A stretch of DNA of 64,000 nucleotides from Phialocephala subalpina (Eukaryota; Ascomycota; Leotiomycetes; Helotiales; Mollisiaceae): assembly GCA_900073065.1 (NCBI GenBank), contig FJOG01000003.1, positions 667,108-731,107 on the forward strand, in the 5' to 3' direction. The notes under the pieces were generated by a model, which was not told where the DNA came from, did not search any database, and was given only the letters and a program-made list of their open reading frames with translations. This document shows, piece after piece, positions 46,183 to 56,011 of the stretch. Made by a program: the position numbers and the translations under genes. Within the stretch, counting starts at the first letter, position 1, and the number at the start of each line of letters is the position of its first letter.

Positions 46183-47340
46183 CTATCTCCAGTACCGATA
46201 ATTCCTCTCCATCTCACGAAGGGACATGCACCGCACGTGATCAGTGACTCGATTCTCCAGCGAGTCTCGGTATACTTTGAGGAAGAATAGATTTGAGAAT
46301 CTCGAAAATCCAATGGCTATGCCATCTGTGTACGAATCCTCCCATTCATTGAGCAACCCGATAGCGGCATCTGGACTGACTTCTGAAAGTCCCGGTACAG
46401 AAGGGTCATTGTGGAAAAGGTTGTCTGAGTAAGCAAGGAAGCAGTACGAGTAGTGGACATGTCCTGCCGTTCTAGAGTCGTGAGGAATATATTTCCATTG
46501 TCCCAGAGGAACTGGGACAAGTTCAATGCCAACGTTCCACTGGGCCCGGAAATCTGCTCTGACCCAGTCCAGAAATGCCTTTGGGAATAGGTAATCCGGG
46601 TTGATGTGTGGAGGGCATAGCTGTCGAGGCATTTGCACTTGTGGCAATCGATTTCGAGCATGGCTATAGCTTTGATTTTGTTCGATATCGCCGCGCCACA
46701 TGATGATGGATGAAGAGACTTGAATGAGCACGTGGACGGTCACAGGGACTGGGCTGTAAATACCGATGCTCGCTGCTGGAGACTGAATTGTCATTGTCGG
46801 TATCCGGTCCAGGGATGGGTGCTGCTGATATTGGTATGTAAATGTCCCATGTCCAGCTGGAGGTGCTGATGAACCTCGAAGGTGGCCAGCTGAGGAGAGC
46901 TGGGACAAAGGCTGATGAGATTGCTGATAAGAGGTGATGAATGTCCCACGTCCAGCTGGAGATGATGACCTGCCAATAGATATCCCCGTAGTCAGGCCCG
47001 AGAAAGGAGCAGAGGGAAAGGCAGAGGAGAGCTCGATCATCCCAGCGTTGTGTGTTACAAGTCCCTCGGTAGGTAGGACATTGGACGATGCAGAAGCCGA
47101 GGCCGGTATGCCAGAAGCCGGGCATCCCTGTGCTGATTGTGGTTGTTGGACGGCCAAGTTCATCGATTCCCAGGTCTGTACAATCCCATCTTCGGAGGCC
47201 AATCGTTCGAGCCTGCGGTCCAGCTCAGTGCGTTGCCAATCTGTCAAGAGCGCGAACGGATCCTCGAATTCCCAATCAGCGTGCTCGCGGGCTGTGAAGT
47301 GTGCGAATGGATTGTAAATGTCCCATGTTCTGTCGTTCAT
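46183..47340 (-). CDS. Orphan 385-aa protein with internal AG(R/H)GTF repeat
   Basis: Single uninterrupted exon starting MNDRTWDIYNPFAHF. The middle is Ser/Pro/Gln-rich and contains two related blocks, SSSPAGRGTFITSYQQ and APPAGHGTFTYQYQQ (residues ~130-175), also visible as a DNA repeat. The C-terminal 150 residues look folded (PDYLFPKAFLDWVRADFRAQW; HVHYSYCFLAYSDNLF; NEWEDSYTDGIAIGFSRFSNLFFLKVYRD). No signal peptide or membrane segment. I do not recognise the family. It shares a 496-bp divergent promoter with HMG-CoA lyase. Confidence 0.6.
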   Translation of the reverse strand: MNDRTWDIYNPFAHFTAREHADWEFEDPFALLTDWQRTELDRRLERLASEDGIVQTWESMNLAVQQPQSAQGCPASGIPASASASSNVLPTEGLVTHNAGMIELSSAFPSAPFSGLTTGISIGRSSSPAGRGTFITSYQQSHQPLSQLSSAGHLRGSSAPPAGHGTFTYQYQQHPSLDRIPTMTIQSPAASIGIYSPVPVTVHVLIQVSSSIIMWRGDIEQNQSYSHARNRLPQVQMPRQLCPPHINPDYLFPKAFLDWVRADFRAQWNVGIELVPVPLGQWKYIPHDSRTAGHVHYSYCFLAYSDNLFHNDPSVPGLSEVSPDAAIGLLNEWEDSYTDGIAIGFSRFSNLFFLKVYRDSLENRVTDHVRCMSLREMERNYRYWR

Positions 47341-47836
47341 TGTCGCAAGTAGAGATGCTGTTGCGTAGTTGAATGCTTGAAACGATGTTGAAGAAGAAAA
47401 GGGAAGATGAACAACGGGACGAGAAGTGACTTATCTGGGAACAGTGTCCCAACATGGAAATAACATTAGGGAGAAGACTTCCTCTCAAAGGAATTGATGC
47501 TCTCCTGGCTCCTTCCTTCCCATGGTGCGGTGTTGAGGGAAGGAAGGAGCCCAGAGATAGGGAGTCAAGAACATGGCTCTAATGTTCCATAAACTCTGGG
47601 GCTTCCAGGAGCATCCAGCCAGTGCCCCATAGCTGTTGGTGACTGCATCCATAGACGCAATGTACCACATATGTTGGGACATTATGAAGGGTGTCGTTTG
47701 TCAAGTCGACGTGAGTTCGTCGAGGTCGCCAAGGTCGACAAAAATGTCCGTGCGCGGCTGGAGCTTTCCCCGCATTCTCCAACCTCACTCTCATGTCAAC
47801 ACCACACCACCATATCATCGACGATGACCTTTCAGT
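47341..47836. promoter_or_regulatory. Shared divergent promoter region
   Basis: 496 bp separate the start codons of the orphan gene (minus) and HMG-CoA lyase (plus). Small frames on both strands are unsupported. No specific operator was identified. Confidence 0.4.
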
Positions 47837-49094
47837 ATGCAGTGCCTACGGCCATTAGCACGACGATCTTGTATCAATCGGCGACCTCGTCACCTTCGAG
47901 CATTCGCCTCAGCTGTAGACCCAGCTGCTAGCCACTCTCACCAACATCAGGCCACCAGCAACTATGTGAAGATCGTGGAGGTGGGCCCACGCGATGGTCT
48001 GCAGAACGAGAAGAAGACGATACCGTTGACGACCAAGATAGAATTGATCGAGAGGTTGGCGCGGACGGGTCTTACGGACATCGAAGCTGGATCTTTCGTG
48101 GCTCCAAAATGGGTTCCGCAGGTATGTGCCAACGGTGGTAAAATTGCAAGACGCCCGCTAGTTGTAGCGTTTTTGTCATGTCCGCTGACACGATTCGGAG
48201 ATGGCGGATTCGAATGAGATCCTCGAATACATTTTGAAGTATCCTCCAACGTCGTTGAATCCGATCGCGTATTCCTTCCTGGCACCGAATGCTCGTGGAC
48301 TGGACAATGCCCTCTCCATCCTGCGGGCGAATCCGAAGTCATATCAGGCCTTCTCAGAGCAGTCCTCTCCATACGAACCAGACGAGTCGAATATCTCCAA
48401 TGAGTCTGCCTCGGATTCAAATACTGCCCCGCCGTTTGTCGAGATGTCGGTGTTCGCGGCAGCGACAGAATCCTTCTCGCAGAAGAACTTGAATTGCAGC
48501 GTAGATAAATCTCTCGAGCGATTCAAGGATGTGATTGTCGGTGCGAAGGCTATGGGACTGCGGGTCAAGGCATACATATCTGTGGTGTTGGGTTGTCCAT
48601 TCGAGGGTTACGATGTTGATCCTCGAAGGGTAGCAGAGATTGCGTGTGACTTGATGGAGATGGGTGCGGATGAAATTGACCTGGGAGATACCACGGGAAT
48701 GGGTACCGCCCCACGAACAGGAGAATTGCTCCGAGCGATGCAAGCGGCAGGAATAAGGAACGAGGATCTGACGATGCATTTCCACGATACCTACGGCCAG
48801 GCGCTGGTAAACACTGCGGTGAGTCTGGAACATGGCATTCGAAGATTCGACGCCAGTGTTGGCGGTCTTGGCGGATGTCCATACAGTCCTGGTGCAACAG
48901 GGAATGTGAGCACAGAGGACTTGGTATACTTTATGGAAAGCCTGGGTATGGAGACTGGACTGGATCTCAACGCATTGAGCGATATTGGAGATTGGATTAC
49001 CAAGGAGATTGGGAAACCAAACTCGAGCAGTGTTGGGAAAGCCCTGCTAGGCAAACGACTGGCGGAAGACATGAAACATGCGAGCAAGTTGTGA
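47837..49094 (+). CDS. Hydroxymethylglutaryl-CoA lyase
   Basis: Exons 47837-48121 and 48201-49094 join in phase to 392 aa. It cleaves HMG-CoA to acetyl-CoA and acetoacetate in leucine catabolism and ketone metabolism. The N-terminus is Arg-rich without acids ([20 protein letters not shown]), a mitochondrial presequence. The TIM-barrel lyase begins [13 protein letters not shown]. The metal-binding motif is [10 protein letters not shown], and the active-site cysteine lies in the signature [18 protein letters not shown] roughly 30-residue Ser/Asp-rich insertion ([13 protein letters not shown] region) is unusual for the family. Intact. Confidence 0.93.
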
Positions 49095-49489
49095 GAGGGA
49101 GAAAATATTACCGAATACCTGAGGGTTGGATGGACAAAATTAGGCAAATTATATTCATCCTCTCTCAACATCTTCTTCAATGTGACCCTCCACAGGATAT
49201 GCAATATGGAGTCATACCTGAATATGGAAATCTAGGACTAACTCAGGAAGTCCTATCACAATGTCTACTAGAAAGGACGCCCCAAATCGAAGATTATATT
49301 TCGATTCAATTGTGGACGCAATTGCCAAGTCAAGTAACAAACTTTCTCCAGACTCCATGATCTTCAATCAAAATCTCCTTTCGACAGCTGGACAATTTGT
49401 TCTTTGTATTCCGACTTCATGTCTGTCGCATTTCCAACCAAATCCCCCTATCTCCATAGGACCAAGAAAGACATCATCACAGCCTCAAT
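49095..49489. other. Convergent intergenic region
   Basis: 3' flanks of HMG-CoA lyase and the minus-strand orphan. No gene is seen. Confidence 0.4.
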
Positions 49490-50548
49490 CTACTTCGTCG
49501 ATCCCCTCTTTGTGCCTTCGTCACGGCTGTGTCTCTCGCTGCGTCTTGGCACTGCTGCCACCGATAGCTTTTCCGCTTTGTCCGCGTCTGCCTTCCCCTT
49601 TCCCTTCCCCTTCTCGGCTTGCTTCTCCGTCTTTCTTCTCTTCTTATCCCATTCATCGGCATCTGACTCATCAATGTCATTTTCTCCACCTTCGTTGAGG
49701 CCGCGGGGTCGTCCCCGTCTAGTAAATGTCGGTTGACCTTCAGCGACATCAATTGCTTCTGGTCTTTTTCTCTTCTTCTCGAATGTTGGCCCTTGTCTGG
49801 GTACGGCGGCACGTCTTCGCGATGGTGCATCATCCTCTCCATTCTGTCCCTCGTCGGGATTCCCATCATCGTGCCCATCTTGCTGATACTGCCCAGGTCC
49901 CTGTTCAGTAACACCATCTCTCGTACCTTCATTTTCGCCTCCCTCCTGTCCATTTCCAGGTGTAGCGGCTTCAGTAACCCTTTCCTTGTCGTTGACACGT
50001 GGCATCGTGTACTTCGCTTGAATATAATAATTCTTACCCCTCCTCCCCATCAACTTCAAATCCTCATCACTCATCACTTTCAGCGGCGGGATCCGTTTCC
50101 AAGTATTATCTTGCCAAACAATCTGGATCTCAGGCAATCCATCAGGATCAACAAGTCTCATGCCATGGACTCGTCGCCTAATTTCGAAGGCGTCTAGCAA
50201 TTTTTGGGCCTGAATCCGAAGCTGGAGTTCTCGCAAACTGATGTCGTCGTGGATGGAGATGATGCAGCTGGAGTTGGGTTTATAGGAGGTCATCCATGTA
50301 GTATCACTTTTGTTGATGGGGATGAAGACTAGGTGGATGAGGGCTGGGTATTCGATCGGAGGATCTTTGGTAGGTTGAGGTGAGCCTTGGTCGATGGACT
50401 GTAAGGATGGGTCGTTAGGACGAGAAATCGATCCAAGATCGAGTTGATCGGCGATTGACGCCATCTTTTGGCTGGTGGTCCGAGCAAGACCTTGAATGGC
50501 TGCTTCAAAATTGACTGCGCAAGAAGCTTTCGAGGCACCAGCGTCCAT
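49490..50548 (-). CDS. Orphan nuclear-type protein with AT-hook-like motif
   Basis: Single exon, 352 aa. Residues ~65-190 look folded (PALIHLVFIPINKSDTTWM; IISIHDDISLRELQLRI; LPEIQIVWQDNTWKRI; LKVMSDEDLKLM), in a beta-beta-alpha-beta order that recalls ubiquitin-like or PB1 folds (inference). The C-terminal half is disordered and very charged. It includes FTRRGRPRGLNE (AT-hook core RGRPRG) and KRRKTEKQ-type nuclear localisation sequences. It heads a row of three minus-strand orphans. Family unknown. Confidence 0.55.
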   Translation of the reverse strand: MDAGASKASCAVNFEAAIQGLARTTSQKMASIADQLDLGSISRPNDPSLQSIDQGSPQPTKDPPIEYPALIHLVFIPINKSDTTWMTSYKPNSSCIISIHDDISLRELQLRIQAQKLLDAFEIRRRVHGMRLVDPDGLPEIQIVWQDNTWKRIPPLKVMSDEDLKLMGRRGKNYYIQAKYTMPRVNDKERVTEAATPGNGQEGGENEGTRDGVTEQGPGQYQQDGHDDGNPDEGQNGEDDAPSRRRAAVPRQGPTFEKKRKRPEAIDVAEGQPTFTRRGRPRGLNEGGENDIDESDADEWDKKRRKTEKQAEKGKGKGKADADKAEKLSVAAVPRRSERHSRDEGTKRGSTK

Positions 50549-51037
50549 TCACAAATACACTGAGCGAGTGGATGAATTGACTCTGCGGTGGAAGATTCTG
50601 GGAATGGCTATATGTTGCCTAAGCCTTTCAAACTCTCATTCCCTTTGAAGGGCTTTCATACGTATCAGTCCACCAAATTCTTTTCAGCCGCAGGTGCACG
50701 CCTTGTTCTTGTTCCCTTGTCGGTAACGGTCCGTATTTGCCACGAGCCCTTTCGCATTTTGAGGTTGTGGGCTTGACGCATGGAGTTGCACGTTCACTAA
50801 AAACATTCAAGTTGAACGTGAATCGGCATCTAGCATCACGGACGAGCCTCTTGCTTTGATGGGGCCGATTTGCCTACCCACCCCAAATCTGTACTTTTCT
50901 TTCACCTACTGTAACGGAGTCTCAAGGTCAGTGTCGGTTGAATTGCCGCAAACTCCGTACAATTGAATGACTTTCCCTCTTCCCCGTCTTTCTTACGCTG
51001 TGTCTACTTCTTTGCCCTCTTCGTCTTCTCCTTTACA
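50549..51037. other. Upstream region of the AT-hook orphan
   Basis: No supported gene. Pyrimidine-rich stretches begin near 50970. Confidence 0.35.
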
Positions 51038-51289
51038 TTAGCACCTGCTTCCTCCCAAGCTTCCTCTTCTTTGCACCACTCCTGCTGCCATCTTCCTCCT
51101 CTTCTCCATCCTCATCCTCGATCTCTCGTTCTCGCTTTCTACCCTTCCCACTGCCCTTCGATTTATTGCAGTTGATGCAGTCTTCTGTGCTGGACGCTTC
51201 CGCCTCTTGCTGATCTCTTCCGCATCTTCAGACTCCTCCGAACCCGATTCCTCGTCGTTATCTCCATCCTCAACTGTCTTCACCACCAT
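51038..51289 (-). pseudogene. Charged, basic C-terminal segment possibly detached from the 51317-51700 orphan
   Basis: An 83-codon frame, acidic then basic (DNDEESGSEESEDAEEISKRRKRP), like the disordered tail of the neighbouring 352-aa orphan. It lies directly downstream of the 51317-51700 frame, in another frame, with no splice sites between. A frameshift that cut an ancestral protein in two is the simplest reading. It may equally be an artefact of purine-rich DNA. Confidence 0.25.
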
Positions 51290-51316
51290 GAAACACGACG
51301 CATTGAAATGATTCTT

Positions 51317-51700
51317 CTATCCTCTGTCCTTCATCTCCTCCAGAAGATCGTTCATGTCTCTGCCAGTTCGTAGAATAGTTAGTGCAATGCCTCTGTACCG
51401 ATTCCCAACCCAATTGATTTTGAACTCGATTCGGTCCAGCTCGAATCCGTTGGGCCATTTCTTTTCCAACACTTTTCTGAGATCGAATCGTCCTTCAGCG
51501 ATCTCGGTTTGGATGGCGTTTTCTACTCCAATTAAGCCTGGTCGATCGGAAAGCCGGACAACGATGGAGAGTGAACATTTGAAGAAGTCGGACATCTTTG
51601 AGAAGATACTAAAGCCTTTCTTTCTCCTCGAGATCGAAATTGAGCCATCGTTTGTTGTATCGAAGCCTGGAGGAACTTCATAGAAGTGAAGCTCTATCAT
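51317..51700 (-). CDS. Orphan 127-aa protein, second of the minus-strand trio
   Basis: A complete frame starting MIELHFYEVPPGFDTT. Predicted order: beta strand, basic loop (ISRRKKGFSIFSK), strand SLSIVVRLSD, helix around AIQTEIAEGRFDLRKVLEKK, strand LDRIEFKINWVGNRYRGIAL, then helix DMNDLLEEMKDR. The pattern parallels the folded parts of both neighbours. No signal peptide. Function unknown. The protein ends where the related 352-aa orphan continues into a disordered tail. Confidence 0.45.
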   Translation of the reverse strand: MIELHFYEVPPGFDTTNDGSISISRRKKGFSIFSKMSDFFKCSLSIVVRLSDRPGLIGVENAIQTEIAEGRFDLRKVLEKKWPNGFELDRIEFKINWVGNRYRGIALTILRTGRDMNDLLEEMKDRG

Positions 51701-51781
51701 TACTTGACGTTGATTGGTAGATATAGCTAGCTTGTCGAATTCGCTAGACCTTGCCTCCAGAAGCTGAAAACAAGGTGGACT

Positions 51782-52291
51782 TTAGGGAATATACATGATT
51801 TTACTAGGATCGTTCCGCATTCTTTCTCTCAACAATTTGTAAGCTCTCCGAACCTGAGCGTCGTTCCTTAGCTTAATAGGATTTTGCTTCCCCTTATCCC
51901 CACAACAGAGCATCAAGTCTGACTTCCAGAATCTGAGCTTAAATCTCTTCGGTAATGATCCTAGCAGCTCTTTCAAATTTCCGACTCCAAATCCATTTTT
52001 GTTGATCATATCGAATACTCGCTGGCGTATTTCTTCGAGTTTGATGGTTGTGAAGAGTTTGATGATGCCGGCAGCTGTTTTCAGTTCGGCATGGAGCCTT
52101 TCGCAGTAAATTTGAACCATGACCTTTCGCTCGCCTCTCTTCGAATTTCGTGTGTGTTTTCGTTTCCCAGCACCTTGAAGTCTCATCTTGAAAGCGAATC
52201 TTGAGATAATGTGGGGGTGATTCGTAGACCTAGTCGCTAGTGTAGAGATTAGAATTGGGTGATTGAAGCTTCCCGATTTGATTTGATGCAT
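51782..52291 (-). CDS. Orphan 169-aa basic protein, third of the minus-strand trio
   Basis: The open frame starts at 52291; the later Met before RLQGAGKRKHTRN is an equally good start. The sequence is basic (KRKHTRNSKRGERK), then VMVQIYCERLHAELK, IIKLFTTIKLEEIRQRVFDMI, LGSLPKRFKLRFWKSDLMLC and AQVRRAYKLLRERMRNDP. The secondary-structure order matches the two preceding orphans. Unrecognised. Small size, basic charge and no targeting signal would fit a nucleic-acid or protein-binding role, but this is not shown. Confidence 0.45.
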   Translation of the reverse strand: MHQIKSGSFNHPILISTLATRSTNHPHIISRFAFKMRLQGAGKRKHTRNSKRGERKVMVQIYCERLHAELKTAAGIIKLFTTIKLEEIRQRVFDMINKNGFGVGNLKELLGSLPKRFKLRFWKSDLMLCCGDKGKQNPIKLRNDAQVRRAYKLLRERMRNDPSKIMYIP

Positions 52292-54552
52292 TTTGAGAGC
52301 ATTATAACCATGCTATAATCTTTAAAGCATGAAAGGTGAACCTTTTGCAGATCAATAAAGGTACCAAAATTTCTTTAGCTCGGCGGGCCATACATTAACG
52401 GCATGCGACAGTTGATAAACCCACATTCCCGCGTATTTGCTTGATTCTTTGATTCCACGCTACAAAGAGAGCTCAAACCCCTGTCTGAGTTTGACATTTG
52501 AATAGGCCCAGGATCTTTGCGTTGCGCTTTCACAGCTCATGATTCTTAATTTCTTAAGTTCTTGTCGAATAATGTCAGCTCTCAGCAGCCCTTAGTAGAT
52601 TTGAAAACAGACAACAATGTTAAGGATTCTCGAACCACCCGACATTAAGCTGTCCGCGTTGGTGCTTATGAATAGTATTGTGCCGGAGTATTCTAATCTA
52701 TCTACCTGTCTCTGAACAAGGACGTAACTACTAACTATTAAACGTTTGCCGCTACGTGATTCAGAAGATAAAGAGCAAATATGAGAGTTGGGACGCAAGT
52801 AGTAATAGGACTGACTGGTGTGTAGCTCCTGTTGAACTTCGGGGTTCTGTGGCGTCTAAACACTTGTACAAGCTCAAAACGATGCTGACAAACGCCCATA
52901 TCATGATAGTGGCAATAGTCTCTCTTGATTGACATTAAATTCACTCCGAAAAATAGTTGGGTTCCCGGTCCCCAGCCTTTATAGCTGGTACAATGAGTTG
53001 GGTGTATTCCTGAACGTCTGGAAGCACTCGGGAATTGAATACGCTACGGTACTTGTAGATGGTATGCTCTGAGACAATATTTCGCTTCATTTTAGCACTG
53101 CTGCAAGCCCCAACACGCCCCCATGTCACTTCGGACCCCCCGAAGAGAGCATCGATTGATAACTTGGTGACAACATGTTCAACCAAACGCCAGTGTGACA
53201 TGGTTAACAGCAGGACGGCCTGACTTATATATTTATGGGAGCTACAACGACGGCAAGAATGGCCTTGCCTAACCACATACAGTCAAAAATAGTTATATTG
53301 ACGGCTGTCGCCGATTCTCGCTTCGGTCACGTGCTGAAAAGGGGCGCGCCCGAGGGCAATGATGGACGACCTCCACAAGTTGAGACAATGGGAGATACGC
53401 ATGGCGTGAAAGCTACCCAGAGTGTAAAAGCGTAATGGGATCATTGTTGCCTTAGTACCAGCTATCTGTCGCTAAAAACAGCGAAGTGTTATTAGTGCCG
53501 TCGCCCACGACCTCTGACCGCCGATTTCTCAAATATCTCGCGAGGAACGAGCTGATCCAAATTATTGAAGGTGAGCCTATAGCTTATATAGGATATTAAT
53601 TCCAGATTGTTATTACAAACATTCTACGTAGCATTGTGGGGAGGGAACGGTCATCGTCTTCGCCCTTGATTTTGAGGCCGTCCCTCCCAGTCGACACATA
53701 CCTTCGATTTGCAGCATTAGAGGCTCGACTTCCAACTACAAAGTCCGGATCTGGGGTTGTTTGCGGCCTCGATATTTCTTTGACTTGCGAAGGGTGGAAA
53801 TTCGGGATAAGATCCCGAGTCTGAAAGGCAATATGAACAAAGAACTTTGAGTAGCCCAAAGTAGAACTAAATCTCATAATTGTTTCTAAAACCGTCCAAG
53901 ATAAGTGTATTAGGCAACTCAATGGATGCCGTGACAGCATTCTATGTGTAATTGAAGTAGAAACATCAAGAAGTTAACGATATCCAGAGGTAAGTATGCC
54001 CCCATAAATCAGCTTTCCACTGCGCAAGATTAACAGCTGAATGAAATTGTGCGAGGGAATTCATCCACCATCCCTTCGATTCCTTGGATTCTAGCTGGCA
54101 GAGCCGAAGGCCTGTCTATTCTGTAGTTTCCAAGCCCGATCAGGCCGTCTCCTACGTCAGACCCTACGCGGCTGAATAGACGGCCCACAAGTTTGATAAT
54201 GATAACAAGTGAGCACGTGAGAGAGGTATATTCCGGCACTAGCGGTAGGTCGAATGACTCCAGCTCCCCGGTTTAAAGACGTCCTCGTCGCAGTTCAAGG
54301 GCTCTCGATCTTCGTCTTCTTCCACCTCAATAGATCTCTGACTCTACAGGAGCTGATCGAGCTTCTGACCTTCCTTGAACCTTCGAGTTCTTAGTTTCAT
54401 ACTTCCGCAACCCCTACGTACTTCCCAATTGAATTCAAGGGCCACCTTCCCCAAAGAACACTCTCTATAGGCGCAAGCCTATACGGAAGTAGATGCGCAC
54501 TCATTCTCTAGCAGTCAATCGGTGGCAAAGAGGTGCGCAACACTCTAATACC
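52292..54552. other. 2.2-kb region without recognised genes
   Basis: Frames up to 114 codons on both strands (52941-53276, 53596-53940) lack protein-like character or known motifs. No RNA gene was recognised. It may contain gene debris. Confidence 0.35.
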
Positions 54553-56011
54553 ATGTTTGATGAGGTCCCGAAGACAGATCTCCACACCATGGGAAACGAA
54601 CACAGCGATGAGGTAAGTAGCTTTTATCGAACTACTACTAGCATCAATACTGACATCGATAGGAATACTACACGAACAGCCCCGACAACGCCGCCCGCAA
54701 ATACAAGCACCAGACCTCCTACACGCAAGAAGAGCAAGCAAATTATAGCCGTCTTGACCGCAGCCTTGCTTGGAACTCTTCGTTGCCCACCCATACGATC
54801 TTCGACGGACTCAATCATACCACAACCTCCATTAAGCCACGGGACTTTCAAAGCAGCCCTTCTAATGCTGCTAGCGACGGTTCATTTGCTCCACGTAAGC
54901 GACCGACCAAGGTCCCAAAGCCCAAGCCACCTCAAGTCCCATATAACTCTTTTCTTGCCATGGCCGAGCTCACCTCCACCCTTTCTCACCTATTTCGAAA
55001 CCTCCCCATCGAGCTTCGCATCATGATTTTGGAGATGGCCATCATCCGAACTGTCAACCTGCGGCTCTCCGAGAATAACAATTCATTCCAGTACGACTTC
55101 TATTCCAACGACAACACAATCCGAGGGTTTCTGACTACGAACCGAGAGTTTCTCGCTGCCATCAAGCAGGACTACCAGATGCTGTCGACCAACTACAAGT
55201 CAGTGATCTATAAACAATGCCAGAAAACAACCTATTTCAACTTCTCCTACGATGTTCTTCACGTCGAAGGAAACCCGAAGTCACCATGGCAATGTAAGAG
55301 CATCATCAAATTCTTGCCACAAAAGGACAAATTCCAGCATCTGTCGATCACCCACACCGAGCTTTGGCTTGATACGTCTACTTCCAAAGGCAAAGACCAA
55401 CCTATGGTGCTCCTCTTCAAGAACGTTAAGACTGTCGACATTGACGTAACGCTTCGACCAAAGGTATATTGTTGCGGCTGGCACTACAGCAAATGTAGCG
55501 AGGTACGAAAGGGAGGCCTCTGCTTCCGAACTCCTTCAGTGTCTAAGTCGATCATTGATACCCTCGACTCTCCACCTACGATCGAGGACATGACCCGAAA
55601 AGTTCGACAGTACTTAGTTGACTTCAACGAAAAGCACAAAACTACCATCAGATTCTCTCTCAACATCAAGTACGCGAGCTTCCAAGATAACAACGTCATT
55701 CTTAGTCAATTCCGATGCCGATTCACGAAATCCACGGAACGGCCGCTAAGAAAGCTTCAAAGGCAGCAGAGGAGAAAGCAGCGGCGGAAAATGCAAAGGC
55801 GGAACCACCAAAGGTTGCGAAGCAGGCCAAGATTGCGAACCAAATTGAAGTTCCGTCAGCACTCAGCGCTCCGCCAGTGGTCAGAACTCCGCAGGTCATC
55901 AACACTCCCCCGCAGTCCGGCTTGATCGAGGATTATGGTGACCCAGACGAATACTACAGCGATAACCCAACTGTCGACCTATGGAAGCCGGGTCCACTAT
56001 GGAACTCTTAG
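54553..56011 (+). CDS. 2EXR-domain protein with a shifted C-terminal frame
   Basis: Exon 1 is 54553-54612 and exon 2 starts 54663 (intron 54613-54662). An earlier in-frame Met at 54493 is possible. A Tyr/Ser/Gln-rich N-terminus precedes the 2EXR signature LSHLFRNLPIELRIMILEMAIIRTVNLRL (residues ~130-160), a fungal-specific motif. The frame then encodes a beta-rich C-terminal half up to YASFQDNNVIL. Beyond about 55700 it becomes an Arg/Gln run typical of a wrong frame. The +2 frame (55715-56011) opens with a sensible Ala/Lys/Pro-rich tail ending DLWKPGPLWNS. So there is probably a frameshift near 55690-55714, or an intron I could not place. Function unknown. Confidence 0.6.

Noticed and set aside
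49477..49998. 173-codon minus frame and plus-strand frames over the AT-hook orphan
   Set aside because: Lie in alternative frames of the low-complexity Lys/Arg/Glu-coding tail of the 49490-50548 gene.
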